Positions 40,561 to 52,375 of a stretch of DNA of 64,000 nucleotides are shown piece after piece. This DNA comes from Acridotheres tristis. Lineage: Eukaryota; Chordata; Aves; Passeriformes; Sturnidae. A program made the position numbers and the translations under genes. The number at the start of each line of letters is the position of its first letter. Position 1 is the first letter of the stretch. The stretch is from assembly GCA_037013685.1 (NCBI GenBank), contig CM072886.1, positions 92,850,295 through 92,914,294 of the forward strand. The letters run 5' to 3'. The notes below the pieces were generated by a model. That model searched no databases and was not told the DNA's origin. It saw only the letters and a list, made by a program, of their open reading frames with translations.

Positions 40561-43500
40561 AAAAATTTAAATGTCTTCCACTTTTTTTAAAAGTTTAACT
40601 TTTTAAAAAATTTGATCTTCTGGTTGTAATAGTAAGCCTTACCTAAAATGTCATAGGCAGAGTTTTATAGTTGAAATCACCAGGATAATCCTTTAGAATA
40701 CTCAATAATGTTATCACATTAATTCAATTTTTGAATCCTATTTTTTTAATCACAGTTATTTTTTGAGAAGCCATAGTAAACTCCTGTTTTTAATTAGAAA
40801 TGAGCATCTCTGGAAACAAAATGAGTAATGATGTAGATAAAATATATTTATAGCTATGCTGTCTGTAACATTGAATATCAGTACTGTGGGATATAAAACT
40901 GAAGTTTTCTTTTTTTTTTCTACTGTGGAAGTATTCTCTTCATGATGTTTGAATCTAGTAATAAATTTATCTCCTAACAAACTACTTTATTCCCCTGTCC
41001 CCTTGTGCCTATGACAAATATAGCACAATCTTCATTTCTATATCCAAGATGAAAATATTCCTGCTTTTACATTTGCAAGTTCTGGCAAGTTATTCTAACT
41101 TTAATTCTGGTTTTTAGCTAGTATATGATTTGGGCTTTGAAGATAATGAAGATTTCTTAGACTATGTATGCTGCTATCTTAATTGCTTTTTCAGAGAAGG
41201 GGGAGGACAATGGGTTAAATTTGGGTTTTTTAAAAGTAGACAAAATCTTGCTTGTATAGTAGTGATTTTCTTACTCTTAGTAAATATTTTTATGTAGAGT
41301 TAAATCACTATCAAGATCCTTATGTGTATGAGAGCTTTAATTATCTCTATGTGGTGTGTCAAACTATTTCTTTTATGAATGCAACTTCAGTACCACTATG
41401 AGAGGGAAAGAAGCTGGTTCCAAAATGAAATTAAAATTAGTAATGAACCTCTTGGAATGATACAGACTTAATCCAAATGAGCTCTAATACATAATAATTG
41501 CAAACTTTTATGCTTAATTTATCATATTCCCTGTAGCTCAGTGTAGGGAATGGTTTCTAAGTACTCACCAATGAACTTCTAGGAAGCAGAAAAAGATTAA
41601 TCCCACCCTAGATGGAAATCTCCAGTCAATGAGCTCATGGAGTGAGTATGGAGTACCTGTCTTCCTGAGGGCTGTATGGTTAGGATATGTTTAATATGAA
41701 AAGTGGAAGAAGTTCCTGTAAAACTGTGGCTTTTTTTTTTATGTCTGTGCTTCCCAGCTCCCAGGATTTTTTTGTGCCGATGTCCACAAAGGCATTTGGT
41801 GACTGTGTACCCTTTTAGTTGCAGGTCATTGTAGGCTGACAGCAAAAATACTCACAACAAATGGACAACTGCACTACAGAGTCCCTTTAAGTCCCTAATC
41901 GTGGCTATGCTAGTAAATTATATAAGTTTATTTCTGAACCCAAAAGTATATATAATAGAAAACCAAACCACTCAGGTTTTTCATTCTTGCTTCCATCTTA
42001 CCGATTGTAATTTTTATAGTTAGTCCTATGGTGCTTTCAAATTTCAGCTATTTTTATTGTTTATACATTTAGGTTAAAGTCTCTCACTTCTAGATCCAAA
42101 TACATGACAAAAATCTAAGCCCAGAAATGCAAGTGAAAATGCAATTTCTGAGAGGTGTGATGCTGTATTTTGTCTTATGTAGTTCTCTGAGAGCTGACTT
42201 TGTAAATATCCTTGGATGTTGTCATTTTAACAAATTTCAAACAAATGAGCATTCACACTCATATGATTAAAAAAAAATATTTCTGTGGCTTTAGTGACTT
42301 GAGGCTTGTAAAACTGATCCTATCCCAAAACACTGGTGAAGTAGGTTTGACAGCTTCTTTCCAACTTAAATTTTATATATCCTGCTATAGTTCTGTGTTT
42401 ACCAGCAAAATAGCATGTTTAAAATATCTATTATTTGTCAATTTTTAAGTTTTTTGAGCTTTCTTTTTTTTCTTATTAACCAGTCAGGTGATATAAACCA
42501 TAATTTAAGAGATCTCTAATACGAAAGAGAATGACATGGCAGAGGACCAGTTGAAACTTATTTGGGCACCCTGACTATACCAGGACAAGAAAATCCCTAT
42601 ACTTTACTGCTAGCTCTTTACACCTAGCCTGAACTTGGCACTTTGGGCTCTTTTCCATTTGAGTGGACTGAACAGAAGTAGTTTTCCTCTCAGTTGATAA
42701 TAGGTAGTCGTGAGATATGAGCATGAAATGGAATAAAAACTTGATTCAAGCTCTAAAAGTCATACAACATTGTCATCTAGATGAATGGTAGATATGGGCA
42801 TACTATCTGTATTATACATTGTTTCAGTCAAAGGTAGCTCAGCAAGGAACTTTACTTTTTGTAATTATTTCTAGTTAACACAAACTTTTCATGACTGATC
42901 CAGGTTAAAAGAGTCAGAAAATAATCAAGAACCTTGAGAAAGAACTCTCCCACTTCTGAGCTCAGGATCAGTCCAACACCTCTCCTCCCCCATCATGGTC
43001 TCACCTCCCGTTTTGCTGGGTGTTGAACTTGGTGCAGGAGGCTGGGGACCCTGTGTTATATTTTTCTCTCTGTTGCTTCTCTTACTGATTCTCCTCTGCC
43101 CCACCTGTGCATCACCCATGGTTGCAAGTCCTTAGTCCTGGTGTCCCTGCTTCAGTGAGAGCTGCTCAAGGCCATGGTCCCTTAGAAGTGGGAATAAAAT
43201 TCTTATTTGATATCCAATATCTGACATAATTGTTTACCATGCTGCAGTTTTTTGTTCTCCATCGATGAATATTTTATTAATAAAATAATAAAACCCCAAA
43301 AACACTGCTGAGACAATGATTGAAGCTGAGTTTGCTGCAGCATCTGGTCTGATTTTGGTAGCTGGTATTTCTGTAAACATTTCTTTTCCTGGATGCATAC
43401 TTTTAGCTACATTTGCGAAACAGATGTAATATTCCCTTGAGAGGCAACATTTGCACTGAAGGTGTGCAGGCAAATTGCTAATTCTTCCATTCTGTCTCCA

Positions 43501-43820
43501 CCAGAAGCTCAGTTATTGAAAAGCTAATTATTCAGCTACGGGCAGCAATGGATGAAATTGCTACCTGGAGCTGGGAGACTGGAAAGAAACAACACATGTT
43601 GTAATCAACACCCTTTTCCATCAATGCCAATGGTAAATATACTACTCTATAAAAATCTTATCATTCAATGTTATAAAAAAAAAAAAGGTGAGTGCTGAGA
43701 GAAAACACCAAGCAAATCAAATATTTCTTATGATTCCCTTAGGAACAAATGGGATGGTGATAATAAGCAAGTCTAGGAACTAATTATTGTCTATTTTGAA
43801 TTTCTGTATGTAACTCTACA
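40561..43820. other. No gene recognised; AT-rich DNA with one GC-richer patch
   Basis: AT-rich with many T and A runs. The stretch at about 42940-43200 is clearly GC-richer and ends in a 'gggaataaaattc' AATAAA motif. It could be an old LTR or exon remnant, but no family or terminal repeats are recognised. No RNA gene seen. Confidence 0.45.
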
Positions 43821-43880
43821 GATTATGAAGAATAGATAGAAGGTGATATGGATTATGAAGAAGATAGAAGGTGATAACAG
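43821..43880. repeat. Tandem duplication, 30-base period, two copies
   Basis: GATTATGAAGAA...GATAGAAGGTGATA starts at 43821 and again at 43851, the second copy lacking two bases inside. A further GGTGATAA echo follows to about 43888. A recent slippage-type duplication in noncoding DNA. Confidence 0.85.
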
Positions 43881-43888
43881 GTGATAAT

Positions 43889-45350
43889 GGCAGGAGTCTT
43901 TGTTTTGATACAAAGCTCATTAGCATGACTTAAAGGTTTTCCACTACTGATGTAAGCTTGTTTAATATTTAGTGAGTGCTAAATTATTTTGAAATCTAAA
44001 GAAGGAACAGCCTTTATTTCTTATTGTTTATTGCAAAAAGATAGGTGTTTTGTATGTGTTTTTTAGCAAGTTTTCTCTAAAACAAATGGAAGGGTGTTAT
44101 AGAAAATCCTGAGCTCAATGTCATTGCATAGGCTTGTGGTCAGTTGGTTTTCATCTGCAAAATCTTCCTCTTTTCCCAGAGGCTTGTTTCCTTGATGTGG
44201 TTCAGTATATTTTCCACTGTACAGATGCAGCTATGTGTGGATTCCCTTGGAAATCAGAACCACTGATAGGAGCCTGAGTTAAAGAAAACGCCAAACCTCT
44301 TCCTAGAAGAAATCTGCGAACTAGTCCTTTTCTATCAGGCTTCTAAGTAGCTTTATTATTATTTTCAGCTTCCAGAAATTGCATTGGAACATCTGATTCA
44401 GCGACCTGATTGCCAAAGCTGTCTGCCATTAAAAAATCTGGCATAAACACAGGTGGTTTTCAGTAAGCTGTTCACAAGCTGAGGAGAGGAAAAAGTACAA
44501 GTGCTGTGCTCCAGCTTCAGAGTTTCATTGTAGCTGGGGATCAAAATGTTATTTGGAAAAACAAAAAAAGGTAACTATAGTTAAGTTAGAAAACTCATGA
44601 ATATGTCCCTCTGGAAATTCCCAGCATCTCTTGTTTATGTTTGTGGCACTTTCAGCCCTTCTTTGATTAAATCCTAGAAAAAAATTCTGTGACACTGGCT
44701 GGCTATGTTTTGCTGAAGCTTCACTGGGGGGAAAATAGTATTAGTCCTTTGACCTGGTTTTGGATTACCTGACTTATTTCATATAAGATGCCATTTGATC
44801 CAAGTATTCTAAAAAATATAAATCAACTTGAGCTCTAGGGGAAAAAAAGGGTACGTGTAAGAAAAATTTAACATTTTGAAGTGTTGCTCTTCAGAGCAAA
44901 CAAGATTAATCATTTTAGGTATTATTTTAGGGCTCTGGTGTTTGATCCTAGAGTTTTAAGAATCAAAAGGACCAAATAATTATTACTTATGATGCATTCA
45001 AATATCTTGGCCAAATAGATTGAAGAGATGATTACCTAAGGAACTGTGAGAAATCTCTTGTACCCTGACACTAATGATGGGAGCAAAAGAAAATGGCATT
45101 CCCCACCTAGCACAGTCTGAATATCAACCCTTGCATCCATAAGATAGCCTTTGAGAATAACTGAAAGGATATCACCTCCAGTACGCCTGTACTTTGAACT
45201 TAATACTTAGGAAGGGTGTTGGACACTGGACTGGATAACTATGAAACAGTACCTTGCATAAACAGAGTTAAAAAATGAATCGGGGACCAGCGACAGCTTT
45301 ACTATGTAGCCAGTTCTGGTCAGAGCATAAAAGAATTAAGCAGCATATAG
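43889..45350. other. No gene recognised between small repeats and the 45.4-kb array
   Basis: AT-rich, no supported exon or RNA gene. The right part leads into the repeat array. No relation to the array unit is evident before about 45.4 kb. Confidence 0.5.
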
Positions 45351-45351
45351 A

Positions 45352-45381
45352 CAGCCAGCTTGATCCTGGTTCAGCTGGCTG
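45352..45381. repeat. Perfect inverted repeat just before the array
   Basis: CAGCCAGCT at 45352-45360 pairs exactly with AGCTGGCTG at 45373-45381 across a 12-base loop. It lies about 30 bases before the first recognisable array unit and may mark its edge. Confidence 0.7.
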
Positions 45382-45889
45382 CAAGAATTGGCATGGTCTT
45401 GGCACGCTACAAACACTCTGTAAAGGAGATATAACCAAATCAAATGCAACTGAAAAAGAACATTTGGAAATGGACTGACTACAACCAAAGGTAGTCAGAA
45501 AAAAATGAGGTGCAGTGAAAAGGACCAAAACTTGCAAAAATATTTGCAATTAAAATCCCAAAATAAGTAAAGAAAGGTAAAGAATGAGACTAAAGAATAA
45601 ATTGAAGGAATAAAATGCTAAAAAAAAAAAAAGTTCTGAAGCAAAGTGAAAACAATAGAAGTGACTAGGGTGACATCAAGTGCAGGGGAGTAGACTGAAG
45701 CTTGCCTAATTGATCCTCACTGGAATCTTGGAATCAGAAAGTGTAACAAACATTGGGGAAAGGATGGAAAGGAAACATGGTCAAATCAGATGCAATTGTG
45801 GAAAAAAGGAGATTTAGAAAGGGAGTGACTACAAAATAACATACTGAGATAAAATGTGGCACAGTGAAAAGGAAGAAAGCTTGCCAGTT

Positions 45890-45978
45890 TTCTGGTTTAT
45901 TTCAATTGCATTTTAGTTGCTCATATCTCTATGCCAGAGTGTTCCACTTTCTTCTCAGATTTCAAGATTTCTTTCTTT
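45890..45978 (-). repeat. Inverted partial copy of the array unit
   Basis: Read on the minus strand, this stretch runs 'cttgaaatctgagaagaaagt', then 'aacactctgg', 'atatga' and 'aaaatgcaattgaaa'. That is the same order as the unit start in direct orientation at 45985-46070 and 46400-46475. With the direct copy to its right it forms a large imperfect hairpin centred near 45980. It replaces the missing second half of unit 2, so the two changes were probably one rearrangement. Confidence 0.8.
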
Positions 45979-46064
45979 CAGGAAATGGAATGAAATAATG
46001 AAAAATGAAAAGTTTTTGAACAAATGCTCTGGAATGGAAATATGATTAAATGAAATGCAATCTC

Positions 46065-46081
46065 AAAAAAAAAAAAAAAAA
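46065..46081. repeat. A17 homopolymer inside the array
   Basis: Seventeen As follow the 'gaaatgcaatctc' word of unit 3. The equivalent place in the other units carries 5-8 As, so this is an expansion within the unit. Confidence 0.9.
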
Positions 46082-46912
46082 GTAAATTTGTCATTGGACC
46101 GACTTCGACCAAATGTACTGAGTTGAAATACAATGCACTGAAAAGGACTGAAGCTGGCAAATATTTTTGCCATTGAAATCCTAAAATCTAGGAAGATAAT
46201 TAAAGAGACAGGAGAAGAAATTGAAAAAAGGAAATGCTAAATACATAAAAAGATAAGTTCTGAAAGAAAGTGAAAATTTATAAAAGGGACTGGGATGACC
46301 TGAAGTGCAGGAAAATGGTCTGAATCGTGCCCAACTGATCCTCATTGAAATCACAAGATGTCATTCTTTTTCCTGATAGAAATTTTTTCCTTTCAAGAAA
46401 GGGAGTGAAAGCTTGGAATCAGAGAAGAGTTTAGAACAAACACTCTAGCTCGGATTTATGATCAAATCAAATGCAATTGGAAAAAAAAGTATTTTTTGCA
46501 ATGCATTGTCTAGAAGAATATTGACTGAGATGAAATATGGTTAGGGAAAAGGAGAAATTTATTAAAATTATTGGTATTGAAATCCCCAAATCAACAAAGA
46601 AATGTTAACAAGGAGACAGGAGAAGAAATTAAAGAAATGAAATACTAAAAAAAGCAGAGAACATTCTGAAACAAAGTAAAAACAATAAAAGCAAACTGGA
46701 ATGACATGAAGTGCAGGGAAATGGACTGTAGCCTGTCTAATTAATACTCATTGAAATCACAACTTTTCCTTCCCTTTCCTGAAAGGAAATTCTTCCTTTC
46801 TGGAAAGAGAAGGAAATCTTGAAATCGGAGAAGAAAGTGAAACAAACTAACTGAGGTCAACTTTAAAGGAATTTCAATTGAATTGAATGAAATAAAAAAT
46901 CAGAAAATTTTG

Positions 46913-47205
46913 ACCTTTAGGTTTACCCGTCCCTAATCATGGCCCTGAAAACGGGCTTTTGCTGAGGTGCAAATCACAAAGGTGTTTCCTAGGAGAAATG
47001 TATGGAGGGAGAAATGTTGGGGCAGTGCCTTGGCATGCCTTTTGTAGTGTCAATGTCCATGAAACTCTGGGCTTTGTGGTTTTTTCCAAGCTGCATCCCA
47101 AGCATATCAGTAAAAGCAGCATTTGCTGGTGTGCCCAGCACATGCACGGTGCTGAGGAAAGGTGTGCAGGGAGCAATCTTTGGGCAGTGGAATGTTCCTT
47201 TTTTA
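46913..47205. repeat. GC-richer insert in the array with an internal ~164-base duplication
   Basis: Array similarity stops at about 46912 and resumes at about 47206. Between them, 46961-47043 and 47125-47205 share a common order: gctg, gtgc, caca, gga, tgt, gggag, aat, 'gggcagtg', then a T-rich end. The 'gggcagtg' words are at 47030 and 47181 give or take a few bases. The unit interrupted here lacks its middle, so the insert either replaced part of a unit or belongs to a larger composite repeat. Minus-strand frame 46937-47359 (140 codons) spans insert and array, and is judged a chance frame. Confidence 0.65.
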
Positions 47206-47450
47206 AGTGAAATGCACTAAAACTTTCCAAAATGATACTCCTTGAAATCTTGAAATCAGGGAAGAAAGTGAAAGCAAGAGACAGGAGAAGAAATTGATGT
47301 AACGAAGTGCTGAATAGAAAGGGAATATTCTGAATGAAGCGAAAACTATAAAATTTCATCGGATTACATGAAATGTAGGGAAATGAACCAAACCTTGCTG
47401 AATTGATCCTCTTTGCAGTTCCAAGATTTCATTTCCTTTCATGAAACGAA

Positions 47451-50400
47451 ACTGCTTAATTTACAGGCTCATCTCTATTTCCCACAGCCACTCTTCATAC
47501 CTGTGAATGATTACACATTCTCTGATTGTATTCACTTGGAAATTCGCATTTCAAGCTTGCTCATATCTAGTGCTCTTTATTGTTTAATTCACAGATTATC
47601 TTGGAAAACCGAGTGTTGTGCTAAGTCAAAGCAATTTCAGTGATTGTGAAGATTACTAGTAATTTAATCAAAAACTAATTAAGCACTCCTAGCTTTAATT
47701 AGTTCAGGGTATGTGAAAGACAGAGATGAGGAAGACAGAGGTGGTTACTATGAACTGTTTAGACCATCAATCGCTTTTAACAGAACACACCTTGCAAAAC
47801 ATCTGTGCTCATTAAGGTCAGTACAAAAATCATTAATTAACATCAGGTGATGACAAAAAAAAAATTAATTGGTTTTGACTGTAAAGAAAAACTCTCCAGA
47901 TTTTGAAAGCAAATTAGAACCTTTGGCTGTTTTATAAATGTAATTATCATCAGAGTTTCAGGCATTTTTTTTGTGTATGTATTATTCTCACTGTTGAATA
48001 GAAATATGACTAGACTGTATTTTTTTAACATTTAGCTTGTCCTTTCTGTTGTGGTTTGTAGATAAATACTTTTAAGCAATCATTAACATGGAATTTTTTT
48101 TCTCCTCTTGCTCACAAATTGTGTTTTCAGTCTGTTTTGCATTTAGCAAGAGCTGGATTTTTCTTAATCAAAACTATTTTCCTTACAAAAATATGACTTT
48201 ACTGTAACTGAAGAATAGATAATGATAAAGTCGGATGGGAAGAATCCAAATGTGTCAGTTTTCTGGAGATGTTTTGAGCAAAGGTATGAAAGAAGTCTTC
48301 AGCCCTTCCTATTAGCTTTTTCTCAGCTTTCAATTGTGCCCTTCCTGAGCTGTGGATCCCGACTGGATAAGACTTTAATAATAAAGACTTAATAGCGTGC
48401 ACTGGAAAAGATGCATTATCTGTCTGTTAGACTTCTTTTTGTGCGTAGTGCATTGTGTTTTGCAGATTTTTTACACCACTCTGTTGACTGTTTTCAGGTC
48501 AGAATTCACTAGGGACTAAATTTCAACATCAGTTTTGCCATTCTCTACTTGTGCAATTTAGTTTATTCCCACCAGCATGTATCTTGAATGATTTTTGTAT
48601 TCCACATTTTCAGGTCATTGTTCTAATTTCTCTGGAGTTATAATCTTTTCCTCAGTGTATTTGCAGTCTGTTCCAGCTTCACTTCTTTCAATCTCATAAG
48701 CCTATTACCTTTACCATAGTCTGTAGTAAACAGTACCTAAAAGAACAAAGAATTTAAAAAACATAAACCCCTCCAAAATAAAGTTTCCCCTTACTAATAT
48801 ATTCTAATGAAGATTAAAAAAGAGATAATCAACATTTTAAAAGTGAGAAACACAGCTTCAATTCAGTCCCATGCACTGGAACTTAAGTTTTGTTCAAATA
48901 TATATTATTTTTCTAGATGCTTTTGAAGTTTATAGTTAGAAGATGTGAATCTGTATTAAGAAAAAAATTAAGATTTTGATTGGTAACCTAATAACTCAGA
49001 GAAGTTATTGTGGTCATCAGTAGCTGTTTCAGAAAAATGTTTTCTTCCCAGAAAAATTCCTATGAAGTATTTGCCTAAACATCTTCCTAAATAAACATGC
49101 CTGCATAAATCATGATGCCACTGTATGGAGGTGTAGCCACAGTTAAGCCACAGATGAAAGTTCACTGAGTGATTTCTAAAATTTAGTATTTTCTAAAATT
49201 TCTTTCAGAAAAGAAAAAGGAAAAAAAGGGAAGCAAGGCTGGTGTTATTCACTGGATCCTACTGTACAGGACTCAAGGGCAATTTCATATACTTCTCTTA
49301 ACAGCTTAGCAAATGTTTCATGTCCTTCTAGCATTCTGGCTTCCACAAGTTGAAGAGTTTTCCGAAGATATAGCATAGCTTGATTTGCCATGGCATTACA
49401 TATCTACAAGAAAAAAAGTAGTGTCCCTCAGTCACAGGGATTTGTAGCAAGTTCCCTTCAGGGCTCTCTAAGGGTATGCTGACGAGTGTAAATTTCAATG
49501 AACACTGGCACAAATTGCTGGGGCTTTTCAGTGGTGTCATATGTGTACGCTGTGTGGAAATGAGTGGCTGTAAGTACATTAGAAAACTAGAGGAGAATAA
49601 TCACAACTGTTTCCTCCCTTTTGAATATTATGTTATGTAATGTTTTTTCTGTCTTCCCACTTTTAAATCCTTCCTACACAGGCTTTAAAAAATTTCAGCT
49701 TATTGGTGTTTTCTTTGTCTTCCTGCTTCTACATCAGATTATGGTGACTTTTTAAAGTCTTTCCTCTTTTGTTATTTTCTTCCACTGTGTTTTTATGATT
49801 TTTGTTTTCTCTCTATCTGTCGAACACAGTGGCTAATTTAGAGCTATATTTAACAGTACTTTTACCAGCTCTGTCGTCATTCCTGGAAATAAGGTTGCAT
49901 TTATATAATCAAGTCATGCTCTAGTCACTGCTTTCCAGTACTTGCAAGGTAAAATGTAAATTCTATTTGTGATTCATCAGGATAATTATAGCATTTGCCA
50001 GAGTACATGTGGGCAGGTAAGTACACACACAAGTTAGATAATTGGGTCAATAGTGAACAGTTTTTCCTTAGAAGAACTTGATTTAATAGAGGTAGGTTTA
50101 CTCTAAAAGGAGATGCCCTTTGATGGAGAAGTTTTCACAGAATTTAGTGTTTCAAAAACATCTGGCCTATACTAGGGTAAAAAAGAGATATATGTGCCCT
50201 GTATCTTGGACATGCACATTTAAACAGCATTTCTTATGATCAAGTCAGATATTTTAACATCTTCTTAACTGAAAAGTGCTAATTATAGCTGGAGACCTTA
50301 ATGTGGAGACCAAAAATTTGATCTCATAATTTGAGGGGGTTTTGTTTGGTTGGTTTCTCTTATTTTTTCAGATGTTTAAATATATGTGTGTATATATATA

Positions 50401-52200
50401 TATGTTTAACTGTCCTTGAACTTTTTCCTTTGATACAAACATACTGTCAAGGTGAAGAATGAGGAAGAAGTGGAAACACACATGTATTTATATTTTTTCC
50501 CCCCACAAAAGAAAGACCTTTGGCCTCTCTGTTAGGGAAGTGTAATAGCAAGCCTGGCGTGTTTGAGGAGCTGTCACAGGCTGAGGAGACAGAGCAGCCA
50601 TGGTACTCTGCTGCCTTCTGGAGTGCCCTGCTTGGGCAGCTGGTGACTTCATCTGTGCCCAGAGCTGTCCTTGGCAGCAGTCACATCCACAGAGCAAGGC
50701 TGCCAGAAACATGGCTGTGCATTTCCAGAGCATCTTGCAAGGTTCCTTCAAGCTTCTCTCAGCTGTGTTTGCTCTAACCCAAAACTGCATCTCTAACATC
50801 ACAAGAGGGTTTTCTGGACTATCTCAACAAATAAAAAAATCCACTGCTTCTAAATTTTAGGTAAAGATCACTTTGTCAGTACTAAGATATTTTCTTTTCT
50901 GTAAACAGGAACCTGTGATCCTTGCATGATGTTTAAATGCAAGTTTTTGTTATATACTGAGCTGAAATTAAAAATCAGAATTATTTGTTATACTACTGAA
51001 ATAGTTGGTGCCAATCACAGGCCTTCACTCCATTTCCAACCTTTAAAATAGAAACTGTACTGATACTGACAGAACCTAAATCACCAAACATCCGTACTCC
51101 AAATTTGAATGTGACTATTTTCAGGTCTGCTGCACTTTCTGTAAACATTGAAAGGAGAGAGAAATTTTCTGAACAGACCCCTTAACTTTTAGGCTATTGT
51201 GCTAGATGCAGAACTCCATCTCACTCTGTGCTGGTGTACAAATTTGCATGTTTTATATGTCATTAAGTGGATGTAAGATCACATGTGAAATTACACAAAA
51301 TAATTGGACTTCACATCGATTCAATAACTATTCTCAAACTTCTTACATAGGCCAAGCATGTTCCTAAAATTACTCAGATCAGCAAGATCTCATTAGGAAA
51401 AGCTAGATTGACTTTTATGGTGTTACAGTTTTGCTCTTTCTTTCATAGACTTTTACAGACATTTGGGCCACTGACTTAGTTTAATATATGTAACATTCCC
51501 CAAATGAAAACAAAATAAATTTGTTAACATCTGTCTAAGTTCATTCTTTAAGAAAAGAATTTTGCATTACAAAATGCAAAATATTCTTTCTCCTTTCCAT
51601 AATTATAAGTTTAGAACGCTGCATCACTTAGACAGTAAAAATTATTAATATTTTAATGAAAATGATTCATTATATATGGTAATGATTCAAAATGTGTTAA
51701 AGGGAAAATGAGCTTCATTCAAAAAATTAATCCATTTCCTTCAAGTCCTTGTTCAAAAGTTTGTTTTTGTCCAAATTCACTGTTTCTCATTTCTAGGTGT
51801 GCTCATTTTCTTTCCTTACAGTTTTGCACTAATTTTAACTTTGTCAGCTAGATTAAACAGTACTAAAATGTTTTCATTTTTATTTCTTAGAAATATAAAA
51901 TTATATTTAAAAAATTGTAATTCTTTTGGTTACACTTCCCTCTCTCCCACTACACCCTAAAAGAAGTAGAGATAGCTGTACTTTGAGTTAAGTTCCTCTG
52001 AGAGACTCCTATTGGGGTCGCATATCAAGAACGATTTGGATAAATAATACTGTCAAATATTCTGTAGCCAAATGCTTCCAGTTTTAGTGCTCATTATTAC
52101 CAATTTTACGTAGAATGTAAATTTTTTTTAATGTAAACTACTGTAAAGCTAGGAGGCTTAAACAGGATTCCATTGTATTGCTGTTTATCAAATGAGTATA
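47451..52200. other. No gene recognised; AT-rich DNA with one GC-richer patch
   Basis: AT-rich with many short tandem words, such as 'ttttctaaaattt' twice at 49170-49203. The stretch 50520-50800 is markedly GC-richer and open on both strands (104 codons minus, 85 plus). No start context, domain or splice pattern is convincing, so it may be an old retroelement piece or a conserved noncoding block. Confidence 0.5.
50380..50404. repeat. TA/TG microsatellite
   Basis: ATATATGTGTG followed by a run of TA dinucleotides. Probably length-variable. Confidence 0.85.
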
Positions 52201-52375
52201 AATCACAGAATCACAGAATGGTTTGCGTTTTGAGGGGATCTTAAAGATCATCCTAGTTCCAACCCCCAGACCATGGGCATGGACACCTTCCACAGACCAG
52301 CCTGTCCAGAGCTCCATCCAGCTTGGCCTTGAACGCTTCCAGCAGTGGGGAATTCACAGCTCCTTGGGGCAATGT
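52201..52375 (-). mobile_element. CR1 LINE 3'-end fragment, minus strand
   Basis: Starts with the tandem AATCACAG tail typical of CR1 3' ends, then 'gatcttaaagatcatcctag' and 'ttccaaccccc'. Next come 'catgggcatggacaccttcca', 'gaccagcctgtcc' and 'cttggccttgaacgcttccag'. This is the standard avian CR1 order read from the 3' end, so the element lies on the minus strand. It is cut off on its 5' side at about 52375, as is usual for CR1 after incomplete reverse transcription. Only a moderate number of mismatches, so it is younger than the copy at 13.95 kb. No coding sequence remains. Confidence 0.93.

Larger units (their letters stand above)
45411..47450. repeat. Diverged array of ~0.4-kb A-rich units with one inverted copy
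   Basis: A shared block order recurs. First is 'atcaaatgcaattgg' (at about 45437, 45782, 46050, 46463). Then comes 'gtgcagtgaaaaggac...cttgc' (45510, 45861, 46134, and weakly 46540). Next are 'gagacaggagaagaaattgaa' (46205, 46613, 47278, worn at 45586) and 'ttctgaa..aaagtgaaaac' (45634, 46258, 46664, 47328). Last is 'tgacatgaagtgcagggaaatggactg' (45671, 46296, 46702, 47364). Spacing of full units is 400-420 bases. Unit 2 (about 45748-45890) is cut short, unit 5 is only its first part, and the last unit lacks its first half. The units differ at many bases, so the array is old. I do not recognise it as a known satellite or transposon. Confidence 0.85.

Noticed and set aside
46937..47359. 140-codon minus-strand open frame
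   Set aside because: It crosses the junctions between the insert and the A-rich repeat units, so its length comes from repeat sequence rather than a conserved gene.
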